Below, in pieces: positions 18,213 through 26,981 of a stretch of DNA of 64,000 nt (position 1 is its first letter; each line of letters starts with the position of its first letter). The DNA lies in NCBI GenBank assembly GCA_963798855.1, contig CAWCUU010000001.1:1550001-1614000 (forward strand), written 5' to 3'. Made by a program: the position numbers and the translations under genes. This DNA comes from CAWCUU01 sp963798855 (lineage in GTDB: Bacteria > Gemmatimonadota > Gemmatimonadetes > Longimicrobiales > RSA9). The notes under the pieces were generated by a model. It was not told the origin of the DNA, did no database searches, and worked only from the letters and a program-made list of their open reading frames with translations.

Positions 18213-18938
18213 ATGAGACGCAGCAGCCCGGGCGGCTTCGCCGCCGTGATCCTCGCCGCCCTCGCCTTCGCGGCCTGTGGCGGTGGACAGCAGGCCGAGA
18301 GCGAGGCGGAGCCGCAGCCCGCGACCGCCACGCCGGAGGCCGGTGCCGATCCGGACATCGCGCCGGAGGGGAGCTCCGCCGGAATGCCGGCCGGTTACGC
18401 GATGCGCCTCGACAAGAGCGGCGCGAATCAGGCCGACTACCAGATTTCCGAGGAGCAGGGCGGACTGCGCGTCCACACCGGTCCGGCCGGCATCCTGTAT
18501 CGGGAAGCCGACGCAGTTCCGTCGGGGGACTACACGGTCTCGGCGACGTTCACCGAGGTGGGGGCGCCCGCGAATCACCGGGAGGCGTACGGGCTGATCA
18601 TCGGCGGAAAGAACCTGCAGGGCGATGATCAGGCCTACAGCTACTTCCTGGTGCGCGGCGATGGCAAATACCTCGTGAAGCGGCGCTCGGGAAGCGGCAC
18701 GAGCCAGGTCACGCAGGGGTGGGTCTCGTCCGACGCGGTGAAGGCCGCCAGCGGCGGCGCCGACCTGACGAACGCGATGGTCGTGACCGTTGCGGGCGAC
18801 AGCGTGAGCTTCTCGATCAACGGACAGAACGTCGCGAGCTTCCCCGCTTCGGAGCTCGACACGCACGGCGTTGCCGGCGTGCGCATCAACCACAATCTGG
18901 ACGTGCGGGTGACGGACTTCGGGGTGGCGCGGGGCTGA
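18213..18938 (+). CDS. Lipoprotein with a LamG/DUF1080-like beta-sandwich domain
   Basis: The 241-residue product starts at an ATG preceded by GGAGAAGAAG and has a lipobox signal (ALAFAACGGG). A low-complexity Glu/Pro/Ala/Thr linker (about 28-55) leads to a beta-rich domain with motifs such as YGLIIGGKNLQG and YSYFLVRGDGKYLVKRR. This pattern resembles concanavalin-like 3-keto-glycoside hydrolase or carbohydrate-binding folds. Function is not established. It follows the amidase by 87 bp on the same strand. Confidence 0.7.
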   Translation: MRRSSPGGFAAVILAALAFAACGGGQQAESEAEPQPATATPEAGADPDIAPEGSSAGMPAGYAMRLDKSGANQADYQISEEQGGLRVHTGPAGILYREADAVPSGDYTVSATFTEVGAPANHREAYGLIIGGKNLQGDDQAYSYFLVRGDGKYLVKRRSGSGTSQVTQGWVSSDAVKAASGGADLTNAMVVTVAGDSVSFSINGQNVASFPASELDTHGVAGVRINHNLDVRVTDFGVARG

Positions 18939-18950
18939 GCCGGCGGTTCG

Positions 18951-18975
18951 GGGCGGCGGCGAATCGCCGCCGCCC
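18951..18975. terminator. Strong GC hairpin between convergent genes
   Basis: GGGCGGCGGCGA and TCGCCGCCGCCC form a perfect 12-bp inverted repeat around a single base. It sits between the stop codons of the lipoprotein gene (plus) and the DUF2182 gene (minus). There is no clear T-tract, so it could be a bidirectional structural terminator or a 3'-end stabilizer. Confidence 0.5.
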
Positions 18976-19005
18976 TCCTCCGTCCGCGGGTGCGCTTCTT
19001 CGCGC

Positions 19006-19800
19006 TCAGCTCGCGATCATCACGCCTCCGGCAACGACGAGCGCGCCCCCTACGATCCTACCGAGCAGCTCTCCCCTCGTCGCCACCTTCTCCACGAGGA
19101 CGAAGACGCCGATCGCGGCGACCCAGAACAGGTTCATGACGCCGGCGACGAACAGGAGCGCCATGAGCATCCAGCAACAGCCCACGCAGTACAGGCCGTG
19201 CTTCAGTCCCATCACGAAGGTCCCTCGGTAGCCGTAGCGCCACTCCGAGGCCAGGAACCCGATCGGCGAGCGACAGCGCGACAGGCATGCGTGCTTGAGC
19301 GGCGTGAACTGGAAGATGCCGGCCGCCACCAGGATCGCGCCTCCGAGCAGGGAGCTCGTGCCCATCATCATGGGTGACAGGAGGGCGGTGCGTTGCAGCT
19401 GCCACGTCGCCACGGTCGCGACCACGCTGAACGCGGTCCAGACGGCGAGGTAGCCGAGGAGCAGCACCGTCGCCTGGCCGACGGCGGCACGGCCGGTCCT
19501 CCGCCGGTTCGCTCGCGCGAAGATCAGGATCAGCGGAGCGACGGAGGGCACCATCATCGCGACCATCATGACGGCCCACATCACGAAGAGCAGCAAGACC
19601 TCCACGACGCCCCACCGCTGCATCTGCGGCATCGCGAGATCGGCGGGCATCGACATCCCGCCGTCCGGCCGCGCGGCGATGTGGAGCAGGTAGGCCCAGG
19701 ACAGGAGTGTCAGTAGGGCCGCTCCGAGGAGGACGACCGTGCGGTCGCGGCGAAGCAGCGCTTCCAGGCCGACGCGCCGGCCGGAGAAGGTCTCACCCAA
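19006..19800 (-). CDS. DUF2182 predicted metal-binding integral membrane protein
   Basis: The 264-residue protein has about six to seven membrane helices, with the family motifs MWAVMMVAMMVPS and FTPLKHACLSRCRSP (a Cys-x3-Cys near a helix end) and YCVGCCWMLM. The family (COG5486) is described as predicted metal binding. The TTG start at 19800 overlaps the upstream DUF1326 stop, and the two families commonly co-occur, so the pair probably acts together, possibly in metal (copper) handling; that role is inferred. Confidence 0.8.
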   Translation of the reverse strand: MGETFSGRRVGLEALLRRDRTVVLLGAALLTLLSWAYLLHIAARPDGGMSMPADLAMPQMQRWGVVEVLLLFVMWAVMMVAMMVPSVAPLILIFARANRRRTGRAAVGQATVLLLGYLAVWTAFSVVATVATWQLQRTALLSPMMMGTSSLLGGAILVAAGIFQFTPLKHACLSRCRSPIGFLASEWRYGYRGTFVMGLKHGLYCVGCCWMLMALLFVAGVMNLFWVAAIGVFVLVEKVATRGELLGRIVGGALVVAGGVMIAS

Positions 19801-20437
19801 AGGCGGGACCGGTCCAGTCGAAGTGCATGTGCTTGCTCGATCGGCCCGTCCAGCTCCACCGGAGACCGAAGGCGTTCCCCTCGTTCTCGACCGCTCGGGC
19901 GAACGTCATCACGGCGCCAGGTCCCACCTCGGAGCCGGGAGGGTTGTGGAGCTGGACGCGCCCGCCGGCGGGAGACGTAGGTCCGGAGAGCGCCTCGGCG
20001 AAAGCCTTCAGGTGACCGGGTATCTCCACGCTCCAGTCCGCCAGATCCTCCGCGACCCTGACGTCGATCGGCACGAACTCGACGCCCCGGACCTCGCCGA
20101 CCAGCTCGGCGAAGACGCCCATCCAGCCACCCGCCTGCCCGGAGAACACGCTCTGCAGCGCTTCCCGCTGCGGCGCGCTGGCGCGCTCGTCCATGAAGAT
20201 CCCGATGGAGATCGGGTTCTCCCTCTTCCAGGCGTTTCCCTCGAAGACGACGATCACGACCACATTGAGCCCGTCGAGCGCCACGGTACCGTAGGCACCG
20301 TCACGGACGTGGTAGGCCATCACGCCTTCGCAGCGGTTGTTCGTGGGCGCCTGGGCGAAGCCGCACGGGCAGGGGATGTTGCAGCTGCAGACGTCGAACC
20401 AATCGCCCTTCATCCACCACTCTGGAATCGTGCTCAT
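19793..20437 (-). CDS. DUF1326 protein, Cys-rich N-terminus
   Basis: The 214-residue soluble protein begins MSTIPEWWMKGDWFDVCSCN, followed by IPCPCGFAQAPTNNRCEG. This dense Cys cluster is characteristic of DUF1326 and could bind metal. No signal peptide is seen. The start at 20437 was chosen over an in-frame GTG at 20452 because GGAGGGG, the ribosome site, lies between them. It overlaps the DUF2182 gene by 8 nt. The biochemical function is unknown. Confidence 0.8.
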   Translation of the reverse strand: MSTIPEWWMKGDWFDVCSCNIPCPCGFAQAPTNNRCEGVMAYHVRDGAYGTVALDGLNVVVIVVFEGNAWKRENPISIGIFMDERASAPQREALQSVFSGQAGGWMGVFAELVGEVRGVEFVPIDVRVAEDLADWSVEIPGHLKAFAEALSGPTSPAGGRVQLHNPPGSEVGPGAVMTFARAVENEGNAFGLRWSWTGRSSKHMHFDWTGPAFG

Positions 20438-20472
20438 CGAAGTCCCCTCCACGGAAGAAGTGCTGCGACCGA

Positions 20473-20501
20473 AACATAGGCGGCCGCCAGCGGCGGCTCA
20501 A
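20473..20501 (-). promoter_or_regulatory. Candidate promoter for DUF1326-DUF2182
   Basis: On the minus strand TTGAGC (20496-20501) and TATGTT (20473-20478) are separated by 17 bp and lie 36 bp before the DUF1326 start. Each box matches four of six consensus positions. Confidence 0.45.
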
Positions 20502-20551
20502 ACGTCGCGCGACGGCGGGGGCGGCGCTCACCGCAATGGATTCGGGGGCCT

Positions 20552-20892
20552 TCACCGGGCGGGCGGTTCCCCGCGTCGGTTCTCCCACGGCCAGCGGCCC
20601 TCCACCTCGAGCTGCAGCGCCATGCTGAGGAACGTGCGGATCAGCACGATCAGACCGAGCGCGAGGACGTTGAGGAGGGTCGGCGCGACGACGACGGTGC
20701 GGATGATGTCGCCGGCTTGACCAGGAACTCGAGCCCGAGCAGGATCGCGCGACCGAGGTCCTCGCGGTAGGTGCGGTAGCTCCGCTGCCGGGTGCTCGCG
20801 CCGCCGATGAACCGCACGGTGGCTACGGTCACCCCCACGAGCACTACCAAGACGCCGATGCCGTCCAGGACAATTTCGCGGAAGTACTCCAT
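20552..20892 (-). pseudogene. DUF1622 small membrane protein, one apparent frameshift
   Basis: The gene starts at ATG 20892 (MEYFREIVLDGIGVLVVLVG) and reads RTYREDLGRAILLGLEFLVK in one frame, then continues as GDIIRTVVVAPTLLNVLALG and ends EVEGRWPWENR in another. The combined 113 residues match the DUF1622 pattern of two or three membrane helices. The break is near 20716, where AAGCCGG would need one extra G. The function of the family is unknown. Confidence 0.75.
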
Positions 20893-21130
20893 CGTCGGCC
20901 TGCATCGGCACGGGTGGAGAAGCTGCCAGCGAGTTTCCCGGTCGACTTCGCGGGAGCGACTGCCGGGCGCCATGGCGTCCGACCGGGCGGCGCCGCGCGC
21001 ACTGCCTGTGGCGGCAGGCAAGGCCGTCCCCACATCGACGCCGAAGAGCGCCGCGCCCCAGACCATTCCGAGGGAAATCGTTAGCGCCGTCAGGACGGAC
21101 CCGGCTCGCCGCTGTCCGGGTTGGTGGTAG

Positions 21131-21204
21131 TGGGCCCGCTGGGACTCGAACCCAGGACCTAGCGATTATGAGTCGCGTGCTCTGACCGGCTGAGCTACGG
21201 GCCC
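21131..21204 (-). tRNA. tRNA with CAT anticodon (Ile2 or elongator Met)
   Basis: A 74-nt cloverleaf reads GGGCCCG at the acceptor 5' side, a D arm AGCTCAGCCGGTCAGAGC, the anticodon loop CTCATAA, a T arm CTGGG-TTCGAGT-CCCAG and CGGGCCC-A at the 3' side. CCA is not encoded. C4-G69 and C5-G68 pairs and the GCGA-CTCATAA-TCGC stem resemble tRNA-Ile2, whose C34 is converted to lysidine, but elongator tRNA-Met cannot be excluded. It does not look like initiator tRNA, because G1-C72 is paired. Confidence 0.93.
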
Positions 21205-21213
21205 GTTTGGCGA

Positions 21214-21242
21214 AACGTAAGGTGCGCGGGGTTCGAGTACAA
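21214..21242 (-). promoter_or_regulatory. Promoter for the CAT-anticodon tRNA
   Basis: TTGTAC (21237-21242) and TACGTT (21214-21219) on the minus strand are 17 bp apart, and the -10 box ends about 9 nt before the tRNA 5' end, as expected for a stable RNA promoter. Confidence 0.5.
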
Positions 21243-21273
21243 CGGCGGGCGCTGCACGCTGTATGCGGCGGGC

Positions 21274-21912
21274 TCAGCGCGTGCCGAAAAGGCGATCCCC
21301 CGCGTCCCCCAGGCCGGGCAGGATATAGCCGTACTCGTTGAGTTGTCGATCGAGTGAAGCGGCGTAGATCGGGACGTCGGGGTGCGTCTCCAGCATGTGG
21401 CGCACGCCTTCCGGCGCGGCGACCAGGCACATGAAGCGGATCTGCGCGACGCCGCCCTCCTTCAGCCGGGCGACGGCGGCGGCCGCGGAGCCTCCCGTCG
21501 CGAGCATGGGGTCGAGCACGATGAAGTGCCGCGACTCCGGGTCGGGCGGGATCTTGAAGTAGTAGGCGACGGGCTGCAGCGTCTCGTGGTCGCGGTACAA
21601 GCCAATGTGGCCGACGCGCGCGGAGGGGACGAGGCGGAGCACTGCCTCCACCATACCGAGGCCGGCTCTCAGGATCGGCACGAGCGTGAGCTTCTTGCCG
21701 CTGACCCGCGCCACGCGGGTTCGCTCGAGCGGCGTCTCGATCTCGACCCATTCGAGCGGCAGCTCCTGCGTGACCTCGTAAGCCATCAGCATCGCGATCT
21801 CGTCCACCACCTCCCGAAAGCCCTTCTTCGACGTGGTCGCGTCGCGCAGCACCCCCAGCTTGTGTTGCACGAGGGGGTGCTCGATGACCGTGAGGTTCGG
21901 GAAGTCGGGCAC
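21274..21912 (-). CDS. upp: Uracil phosphoribosyltransferase
   Basis: Upp salvages uracil with PRPP to give UMP. The 212-residue protein has LVPILRAGLGM, the PRPP loop VLDPMLATGGSAAAA and the C-terminal uracil site GYILPGLGDAGDRLFGT. The GTG at 21912 was chosen because GGAGG precedes it and PDFPNLTVIEHPLVQHKL is the normal family start; the frame remains open further upstream without homology. Confidence 0.95.
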   Translation of the reverse strand: MPDFPNLTVIEHPLVQHKLGVLRDATTSKKGFREVVDEIAMLMAYEVTQELPLEWVEIETPLERTRVARVSGKKLTLVPILRAGLGMVEAVLRLVPSARVGHIGLYRDHETLQPVAYYFKIPPDPESRHFIVLDPMLATGGSAAAAVARLKEGGVAQIRFMCLVAAPEGVRHMLETHPDVPIYAASLDRQLNEYGYILPGLGDAGDRLFGTR

Positions 21913-22021
21913 GGCGTCCTCCGGGGGCTCGGGATCGGGGGTGCCGGGCAGTATACGACGACGGGACCGGGGCCGGTCAAGCGGCGAGTTGCGGGTCGGG
22001 GCCGAGGCCCCTCCCGCTGCT

Positions 22022-22696
22022 TCAGTGAGGCGACGGCGATGGGGGTGGGAAGAGGCGGACACCGACCGTGAACATGAAGGCGCGGTTGCGAATGTCCGTC
22101 GGCGGCGATGCCGCGTCGACCTCCGTCAGGCCCAGGTCGTAGCGGCCGTCGAAGACGAGGCTGGTCTTTCCGATGCGGACGTCCGTGCCGGCACCGAAAG
22201 TGACACCGGCTTCCGTAGACTTGAACTTGACCGACCCCTCGAGCAGCGGATCATCGCAGCCGGTGATGATGGTCGTGTTCTGATCCTCCACCGATATCTC
22301 GCAGCGCGCCTTCAGCGCGAAGAACGGTCCGGCCGCGATGTAAGGAGTGAATGCGCCATCGGCGCTCGCGGGGATGTTCACACGAACGAGCAGCGGTACC
22401 TCGAGGTAGTGGAGCTTGACGCTGCCGGTGGAGGATATCCCGGGCACATCCCACTTCGCGCCCTTCGGCGGGTAGAGCAGCTCGGGCTGGAACGCGAGCA
22501 GTCGCCCGATCGGGAGCGTGGCGAAGCCGCCGACGACGAACCCCGCCTGGTTGCCGGGACTCCCCGCCTCGGAGCCGCTGAACGTGGCGACGGAAAGGCC
22601 GCCCCTGACTCCGACCGCCGTGACCTGCCCGCGCAGCGGAGCGGCGAGCAACACGGCGGCGGCGAGAGCCGCGGCCGGAACGGCGAGAGTACGCAT
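22022..22696 (-). CDS. Outer-membrane beta-barrel protein (porin-like family)
   Basis: The 224-residue protein has a signal peptide (AAALAAAVLLAAPLRGQ) and alternating beta strands such as AVGVRGGLSVATFSG, AAGPFFALKARCEIS and FDGRYDLGLTEVD, ending FMFTVGVRLFPP, typical of small eight-strand outer-membrane barrels. No substrate can be inferred. It is separated from upp by about 110 bp. Confidence 0.78.
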   Translation of the reverse strand: MRTLAVPAAALAAAVLLAAPLRGQVTAVGVRGGLSVATFSGSEAGSPGNQAGFVVGGFATLPIGRLLAFQPELLYPPKGAKWDVPGISSTGSVKLHYLEVPLLVRVNIPASADGAFTPYIAAGPFFALKARCEISVEDQNTTIITGCDDPLLEGSVKFKSTEAGVTFGAGTDVRIGKTSLVFDGRYDLGLTEVDAASPPTDIRNRAFMFTVGVRLFPPPSPSPH

Positions 22697-22723
22697 CCGA
22701 TGTCTCCCGAACGATGAATGAGC

Positions 22724-25195
22724 CTAGAGCGACCCGACGTCGCGATTCTCCACCCAGCCGTCGTGTCCGTCCTGCGTACGGACCCGCAGCCAGTCGTCAC
22801 GGCGCTCGGCGATGCTGAGCGCCTCCCCCGGGGCGAGCGTCGCCGTGCTGCCGGAGCGAATGTCCGGCGCCGGCCTCAGCTCCGCGGCGGGTGCGGTCAC
22901 GATCGCGATCGGCGACAGAGCGCGGGGCAGCAGCAGCGCGACGGCAAGCAGCGCAGCCGCGACGACGGCTGCCGAGCCGCCGATCACGAGTGCGCGGCCC
23001 TGTCGACGCGCGAAGCGCAGAACGAGCAGCGTGCCCCCGACGAGCCAGAGCAACCCCGCGAGCAGCAGCATCTCCTCGGGGCTCAGCGGAAGGAACGGGG
23101 TGGCTCGCCGCACGACGGCGGGATCGACCCCGGCGGCGAGCAGGTTCGCACGCGCATCGGCGTCACGCGGGCGGAGGCGCAGCGCCCGCAGCCACGCCCA
23201 CACGGCTTCGCCCGTGTGGCCCGATCGCATGGCCGCGAGCCCGTAATCGTACCAGGCGATCGCATCTCGGGGGTCGGCCTGAATGGCCTCGGCGAACGCA
23301 TCGTGCGCCGCGGAGAAGTCCCCGCGCGCGTACGCGCCGGTGCCCTGCGAGAACGGGTCCTGAGCGCGTGCGACGAGGCGGCCCGGCGAAGCGCCGGCAG
23401 CGACCGCCGCGGCCAGCAGCAGCATGGCCGCGGTCGAACCGGCGCCGCGACGGGGCCCGGGCGCTGCCGAGTCCACCGCCTGCAGCGCCGTATCGGCCTC
23501 TCGCACCAGCGCCTCTCGCTCGGCTGCGCCCGCGTCGGTCGGCGCGAAGCGGTCCGCGTGGATCCGGCGCAGCAGCCCCCGGACGCGCTCGACCTCTGTC
23601 TCGGGCACGCCGAGCGCGCGGAGCTCGCGCTCAACGCGGTCCGGGACGCCTGTGCCCAGCTCACGCGAACCCAGGCGGTCGGCGAGCCATGCCGTGACGA
23701 ACTGCTCCAGACGACGGTAGAAGGCGTCGCCTGTTTCACCGTGCGCGTCCGCGGTGAGCCCGGCGATCTCCCGCCGCCGGCGAGCGCTCAGGGCCCGCCG
23801 CGAGAGGCGGCGCGCGGCGGCGGGCCGGCGCCGAACGAAGACGGCGATACCGGCGAGCAGGGGCAGAAGCTGCAGCGCCGCGAACCACGGTGAGCGGACC
23901 CAGTCGAGGTCCACCGGCTCCGTCGCGCGGTCGCGGATCGGTCCGAGCGTCGGGGGCGGCTCGTCGCCGCCGGCTCCGGCGACGACAGCCGTCGCCGAGA
24001 GCTCGAGCGCGCCGGAGCGGAGCACGTCGTACCGGCCGGTCGCGGGCCTGAAGATGCCGTACTCGATGGGTCCGATCCGGATGCGCCCGGCGCGGCGCGG
24101 CACGAGGACCCAGGTGAACGTCTTGCTTCCGGCGACGACGCCACCGCTGTCGCGGACCCGTGCGTCCTCGGTCGGTGGATAGGCTACCGCCCCGTCGAGA
24201 TCGGGAAGCCGTGGCGGAGGCAGCGCGCGCACGTTTCCGGTCCCGGAGACCTCCACCCGAAGAACCGCGCTCTCACCGACGGGAACGGACGCCGGCAGCA
24301 GCGTCGCCCGGAGGAGGTAGTCGCCGACCGCCCCCGTGAAGGAGCCCGGCCGGCCGCTCTCCGGCAGGTCCCGCACGTGGAGCGGGATCGAATCCGTCTG
24401 CATCTGCCGCGGCACGTTCTGTCCGAACAGCCCCGCGCGCAGGTCGTAGGAGAGCTGCGCGGGTGGCAGGCGGTAGTCGCCCGGCTCCAGCGGGAAGTAG
24501 GCCCGCCGGTAGGCGTGCACCTCCGTGACACCGGAGCGCGTGATGCGCGTCCGCACGGACGCGCCGTCGGCGAGATCCTGAATCCAGAAGCCGGACGGAT
24601 TCGGCGGCAGGTACTCCGGCGCCCAGCTCATGCGCTGCCGCAGGTCGCCCGAGAATCGGGCCTCGGCGTCGAGCGTCGCCTGCTGTCCGACGTAAACCGT
24701 GTCCGGCTCCATCTGCGCGTCGAACTGTACGCCCGCGATCTCGCCGCTGAGCTCGCCTCGCGGCGCTGCGCCCGATGCCGTCACGACGAGCGTGACTGTC
24801 CCCGTGTGATAGGGCTGGCCGCCCACCTCCACGGTGATCGAAGGAAGCCGATAGCGGCCGGGCCGGCTAGTGGAGAGGAAGTAGGTGCGCGTCATCGTGA
24901 ACGAGCGGCCGCCCGGCAGGCTGAACGCCACCTCCGTCTGCTCGCTCGAGCCGATCACCGCGACGCCGCCCGGCAGCGGGGGCACGCTCCACGACTCCGG
25001 CTCGTCGCCGTCGGTGCGTACGGTGACGTCGAGCTGGGCGGTCTCGCCCGCGGCGACGCTCGGCTGCGCGAGCGTCGCCTGGACTCGCACCGACTGGGCT
25101 GCGGCCGGCCCGGAGAGAAGCGCGAGCAGCAGCGCGCAGACGGGGCGTGCTGCCCCCGGAATGTGCGCGGCCCCGGCGCGGCGAGCGGCGCACAT
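22724..25195 (-). CDS. BatD-like protein fused to a BatE-like TPR/SH3 part
   Basis: At 823 residues this is longer than ordinary BatD. It has a signal peptide (LLLALLSGPAAAQ), a long beta-rich periplasmic BatD region (about 30-420), a membrane segment, a helical cytoplasmic region, then a second hydrophobic stretch (LLLAAAVAAGASPG), TPR-like repeats (GAYARGDFSAAHDAFAEAIQ), two further membrane segments and a C-terminal bacterial SH3 domain ending DDWLRVRTQDGHDGWV. The second half resembles a BatE protein with its own former signal. Its ATG overlaps the preceding stop as TGATG. It probably forms a membrane complex with the VWA proteins. Confidence 0.82.
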   Translation of the reverse strand: MCAARRAGAAHIPGAARPVCALLLALLSGPAAAQSVRVQATLAQPSVAAGETAQLDVTVRTDGDEPESWSVPPLPGGVAVIGSSEQTEVAFSLPGGRSFTMTRTYFLSTSRPGRYRLPSITVEVGGQPYHTGTVTLVVTASGAAPRGELSGEIAGVQFDAQMEPDTVYVGQQATLDAEARFSGDLRQRMSWAPEYLPPNPSGFWIQDLADGASVRTRITRSGVTEVHAYRRAYFPLEPGDYRLPPAQLSYDLRAGLFGQNVPRQMQTDSIPLHVRDLPESGRPGSFTGAVGDYLLRATLLPASVPVGESAVLRVEVSGTGNVRALPPPRLPDLDGAVAYPPTEDARVRDSGGVVAGSKTFTWVLVPRRAGRIRIGPIEYGIFRPATGRYDVLRSGALELSATAVVAGAGGDEPPPTLGPIRDRATEPVDLDWVRSPWFAALQLLPLLAGIAVFVRRRPAAARRLSRRALSARRRREIAGLTADAHGETGDAFYRRLEQFVTAWLADRLGSRELGTGVPDRVERELRALGVPETEVERVRGLLRRIHADRFAPTDAGAAEREALVREADTALQAVDSAAPGPRRGAGSTAAMLLLAAAVAAGASPGRLVARAQDPFSQGTGAYARGDFSAAHDAFAEAIQADPRDAIAWYDYGLAAMRSGHTGEAVWAWLRALRLRPRDADARANLLAAGVDPAVVRRATPFLPLSPEEMLLLAGLLWLVGGTLLVLRFARRQGRALVIGGSAAVVAAALLAVALLLPRALSPIAIVTAPAAELRPAPDIRSGSTATLAPGEALSIAERRDDWLRVRTQDGHDGWVENRDVGSL

Positions 25196-25893
25196 CACCA
25201 GTTGCGCACCGTCGCGGACTGGCGTCGCCCCTTCCTGAGCGATTCGCGGTATACGTCCCGCTCGCCCTGCTCGATCGCGTTCAGCAGCCGGGCGGCTTCC
25301 TGCTCCGTCATGCCGGAGCTCTCGCCACCCTGTCCCCCTCCGGCGTTCTGGCTGGCGTTCGCCTGGTTCTGTCCGCCGCCGCCACCACCACCCCCCTGCT
25401 GGTTCTGCTGCTGGTCGCCCTGCTGCTTCTGCTGCTTGGGCTGCTCCTTCTGCTCGCGCAAAGCCAGCTCGAGGTTCCACTTCGCGGCCGAGTCGCGCGG
25501 CGTGAGACGGAGCGTCTGCTTGTACGCCTGGACCGCGGCATCGAGCAGCTGCTGCGTCGCCTCGGGGTCCTTGCTCGTACGACCGGCCTCCAGGAAGCGG
25601 TTGCCGAGGTTGTAGAAGGTCCGCTCGCGCAGGGAGGGCTCGACCGCCGAGAGCGCCGCCTGGAACGCCTGCTCCGCTTCCTGGTAGCGGTGCAGCTGTA
25701 GCAGTGCGGTGCCGAGGTTGTACTGCACCTCCGGCGAGACCTCCCCCGCCTCGATCGCCTGGCGATACGCTTCGACCGCCTCCGCGTACCTGCCTTCGCG
25801 GTAAAGGCGATTCCCCTTCTCGAGCCCGCCGAACGCGAACGCGCAGAGCAGCGCGACGCACGCGAGCGGCCATCCCCGGCGCGCAGTCCTCAT
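25195..25893 (-). CDS. BatC-like TPR protein
   Basis: The 232-residue protein has an N-terminal membrane segment (PLACVALLCAFAFGG), three or so TPR units (YREGRYAEAVEAYRQAIE, LHRYQEAEQAFQAAL and the 115-145 region), then a Gln/Gly-rich low-complexity tract that includes a run of eight glycines, and a short basic tail. This is the layout of BatC/BatE in Bacteroides aerotolerance operons. The ATG at 25893 overlaps the preceding VWA stop as ATGA. Confidence 0.82.
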   Translation of the reverse strand: MRTARRGWPLACVALLCAFAFGGLEKGNRLYREGRYAEAVEAYRQAIEAGEVSPEVQYNLGTALLQLHRYQEAEQAFQAALSAVEPSLRERTFYNLGNRFLEAGRTSKDPEATQQLLDAAVQAYKQTLRLTPRDSAAKWNLELALREQKEQPKQQKQQGDQQQNQQGGGGGGGGQNQANASQNAGGGQGGESSGMTEQEAARLLNAIEQGERDVYRESLRKGRRQSATVRNW

Positions 25894-26981
25894 TCGCTTT
25901 TGACTCCGCCCAATCGACTCATCAGCTTCGGCCTCCAAAGCCTCGGCCGTCGCAGCATCGGTCCGCTCGTGATCTCGCGACGCGCGATCAGCGCATCGAT
26001 CGCGAGGAGCAGCAGCGCGAATGCGACGAACCAGCCGGTCCGGTCCTGCAGCTCGAGCCGTCGCCCCCGCGAGTCCGTCACCCCGCGGCGCATCCCCTGA
26101 AGCACGGACACCAGTCGCTGACTCGAGCCGGCTTCGCCGAGGTGGACGTAGGTGCCCCCGGTGATGCGCGCGATCCGCTGCAGCAGCGGTTCGTTCAGCC
26201 TGGACACCACGATGCTCCCATCCAGGTCGTGGATCCAGCCGACCACCTGCCCCGTCTCCGGGTCCACATCCGGGACACGCGCCCCCTCGGGCGTGCCGAC
26301 GCCGACCGTATGTACGATTACGCCGGCCGTCTTCGCCCGTTCCGCGGACTCCAGGATCGCCTGCTCGTCCTCGAGCGCCTCTCCGTCACTGACGATCACG
26401 ACCGCACGATCGCCACCGGTGTCCTCCGCGCGAACCACGTCCGTGGCCTGGCGGATCGCCGACGACAGCGCCGTGCCGCCGCTGCTCAGGATCTCCGGAT
26501 CGAGGGCGTCGATATAGAGCTGCAGGGCCCCGTGGTCGATCGTGAGCGGCGCCAGAACGTACCCCTGTCCCGCGAACGCGACGAGGCCGATCCGGTCGCC
26601 GGCCAGCTCGCGCAGCAGCTGGGACGCGAGCAGCCGCTCCCGCTCGAGCCGGCTGGGCTGCAGGTCGGAGGCCAGCATCGAGTTGGACACGTCGAGAGCG
26701 AGCACGAGATCGAGCGCCCGCGTGCGCCCCTCGGCGGCGGCGAAGCCCCACTGCGGGCCAGCCGCGGCCAGCCCGAGGGCACCCCCGGCCAGCAACAGCA
26801 GCGCGAGCCTCAGCGACGGGAATCGGCCCAGCTCGCCGGCGCCGAGGCGCTGCGCCATCGGCACGCCTCCGAGGGCGCGCGCCACGCGGCGGCGCCGGCG
26901 CGCGTAGATGAGGACGCCGGCGAGCAGCGCCAGCGGCAGCACCGCCGCGAGCCAGAGCAGCATCGGTCTTGCGAAGCTCAT
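25890..26981 (-). CDS. VWA-domain membrane protein (BatB-like)
   Basis: The 363-residue protein has two N-terminal membrane segments, a von Willebrand A domain with a MIDAS motif DVSNSM, a Thr in GGTALSS and the Asp of IVSDGEA, and a final membrane helix (GWFVAFALLLLAIDAL) followed by a basic tail. BatB-type proteins act at the inner membrane with a MoxR ATPase. It overlaps its neighbours on both sides by 4 nt. Confidence 0.88.
   Translation of the reverse strand: MSFARPMLLWLAAVLPLALLAGVLIYARRRRRVARALGGVPMAQRLGAGELGRFPSLRLALLLLAGGALGLAAAGPQWGFAAAEGRTRALDLVLALDVSNSMLASDLQPSRLERERLLASQLLRELAGDRIGLVAFAGQGYVLAPLTIDHGALQLYIDALDPEILSSGGTALSSAIRQATDVVRAEDTGGDRAVVIVSDGEALEDEQAILESAERAKTAGVIVHTVGVGTPEGARVPDVDPETGQVVGWIHDLDGSIVVSRLNEPLLQRIARITGGTYVHLGEAGSSQRLVSVLQGMRRGVTDSRGRRLELQDRTGWFVAFALLLLAIDALIARREITSGPMLRRPRLWRPKLMSRLGGVKSE

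Noticed and set aside
15884..18628. A 914-codon plus-strand reading frame spanning tetR antisense and the amidase gene
   Set aside because: It covers real genes in other frames and translates to Arg/Ala-rich, non-homologous sequence, as expected of GC-rich shadows.
21131..21204. Initiator tRNA-fMet
   Set aside because: The first acceptor pair is G1-C72 rather than mismatched, and the anticodon stem lacks the three consecutive G-C pairs.
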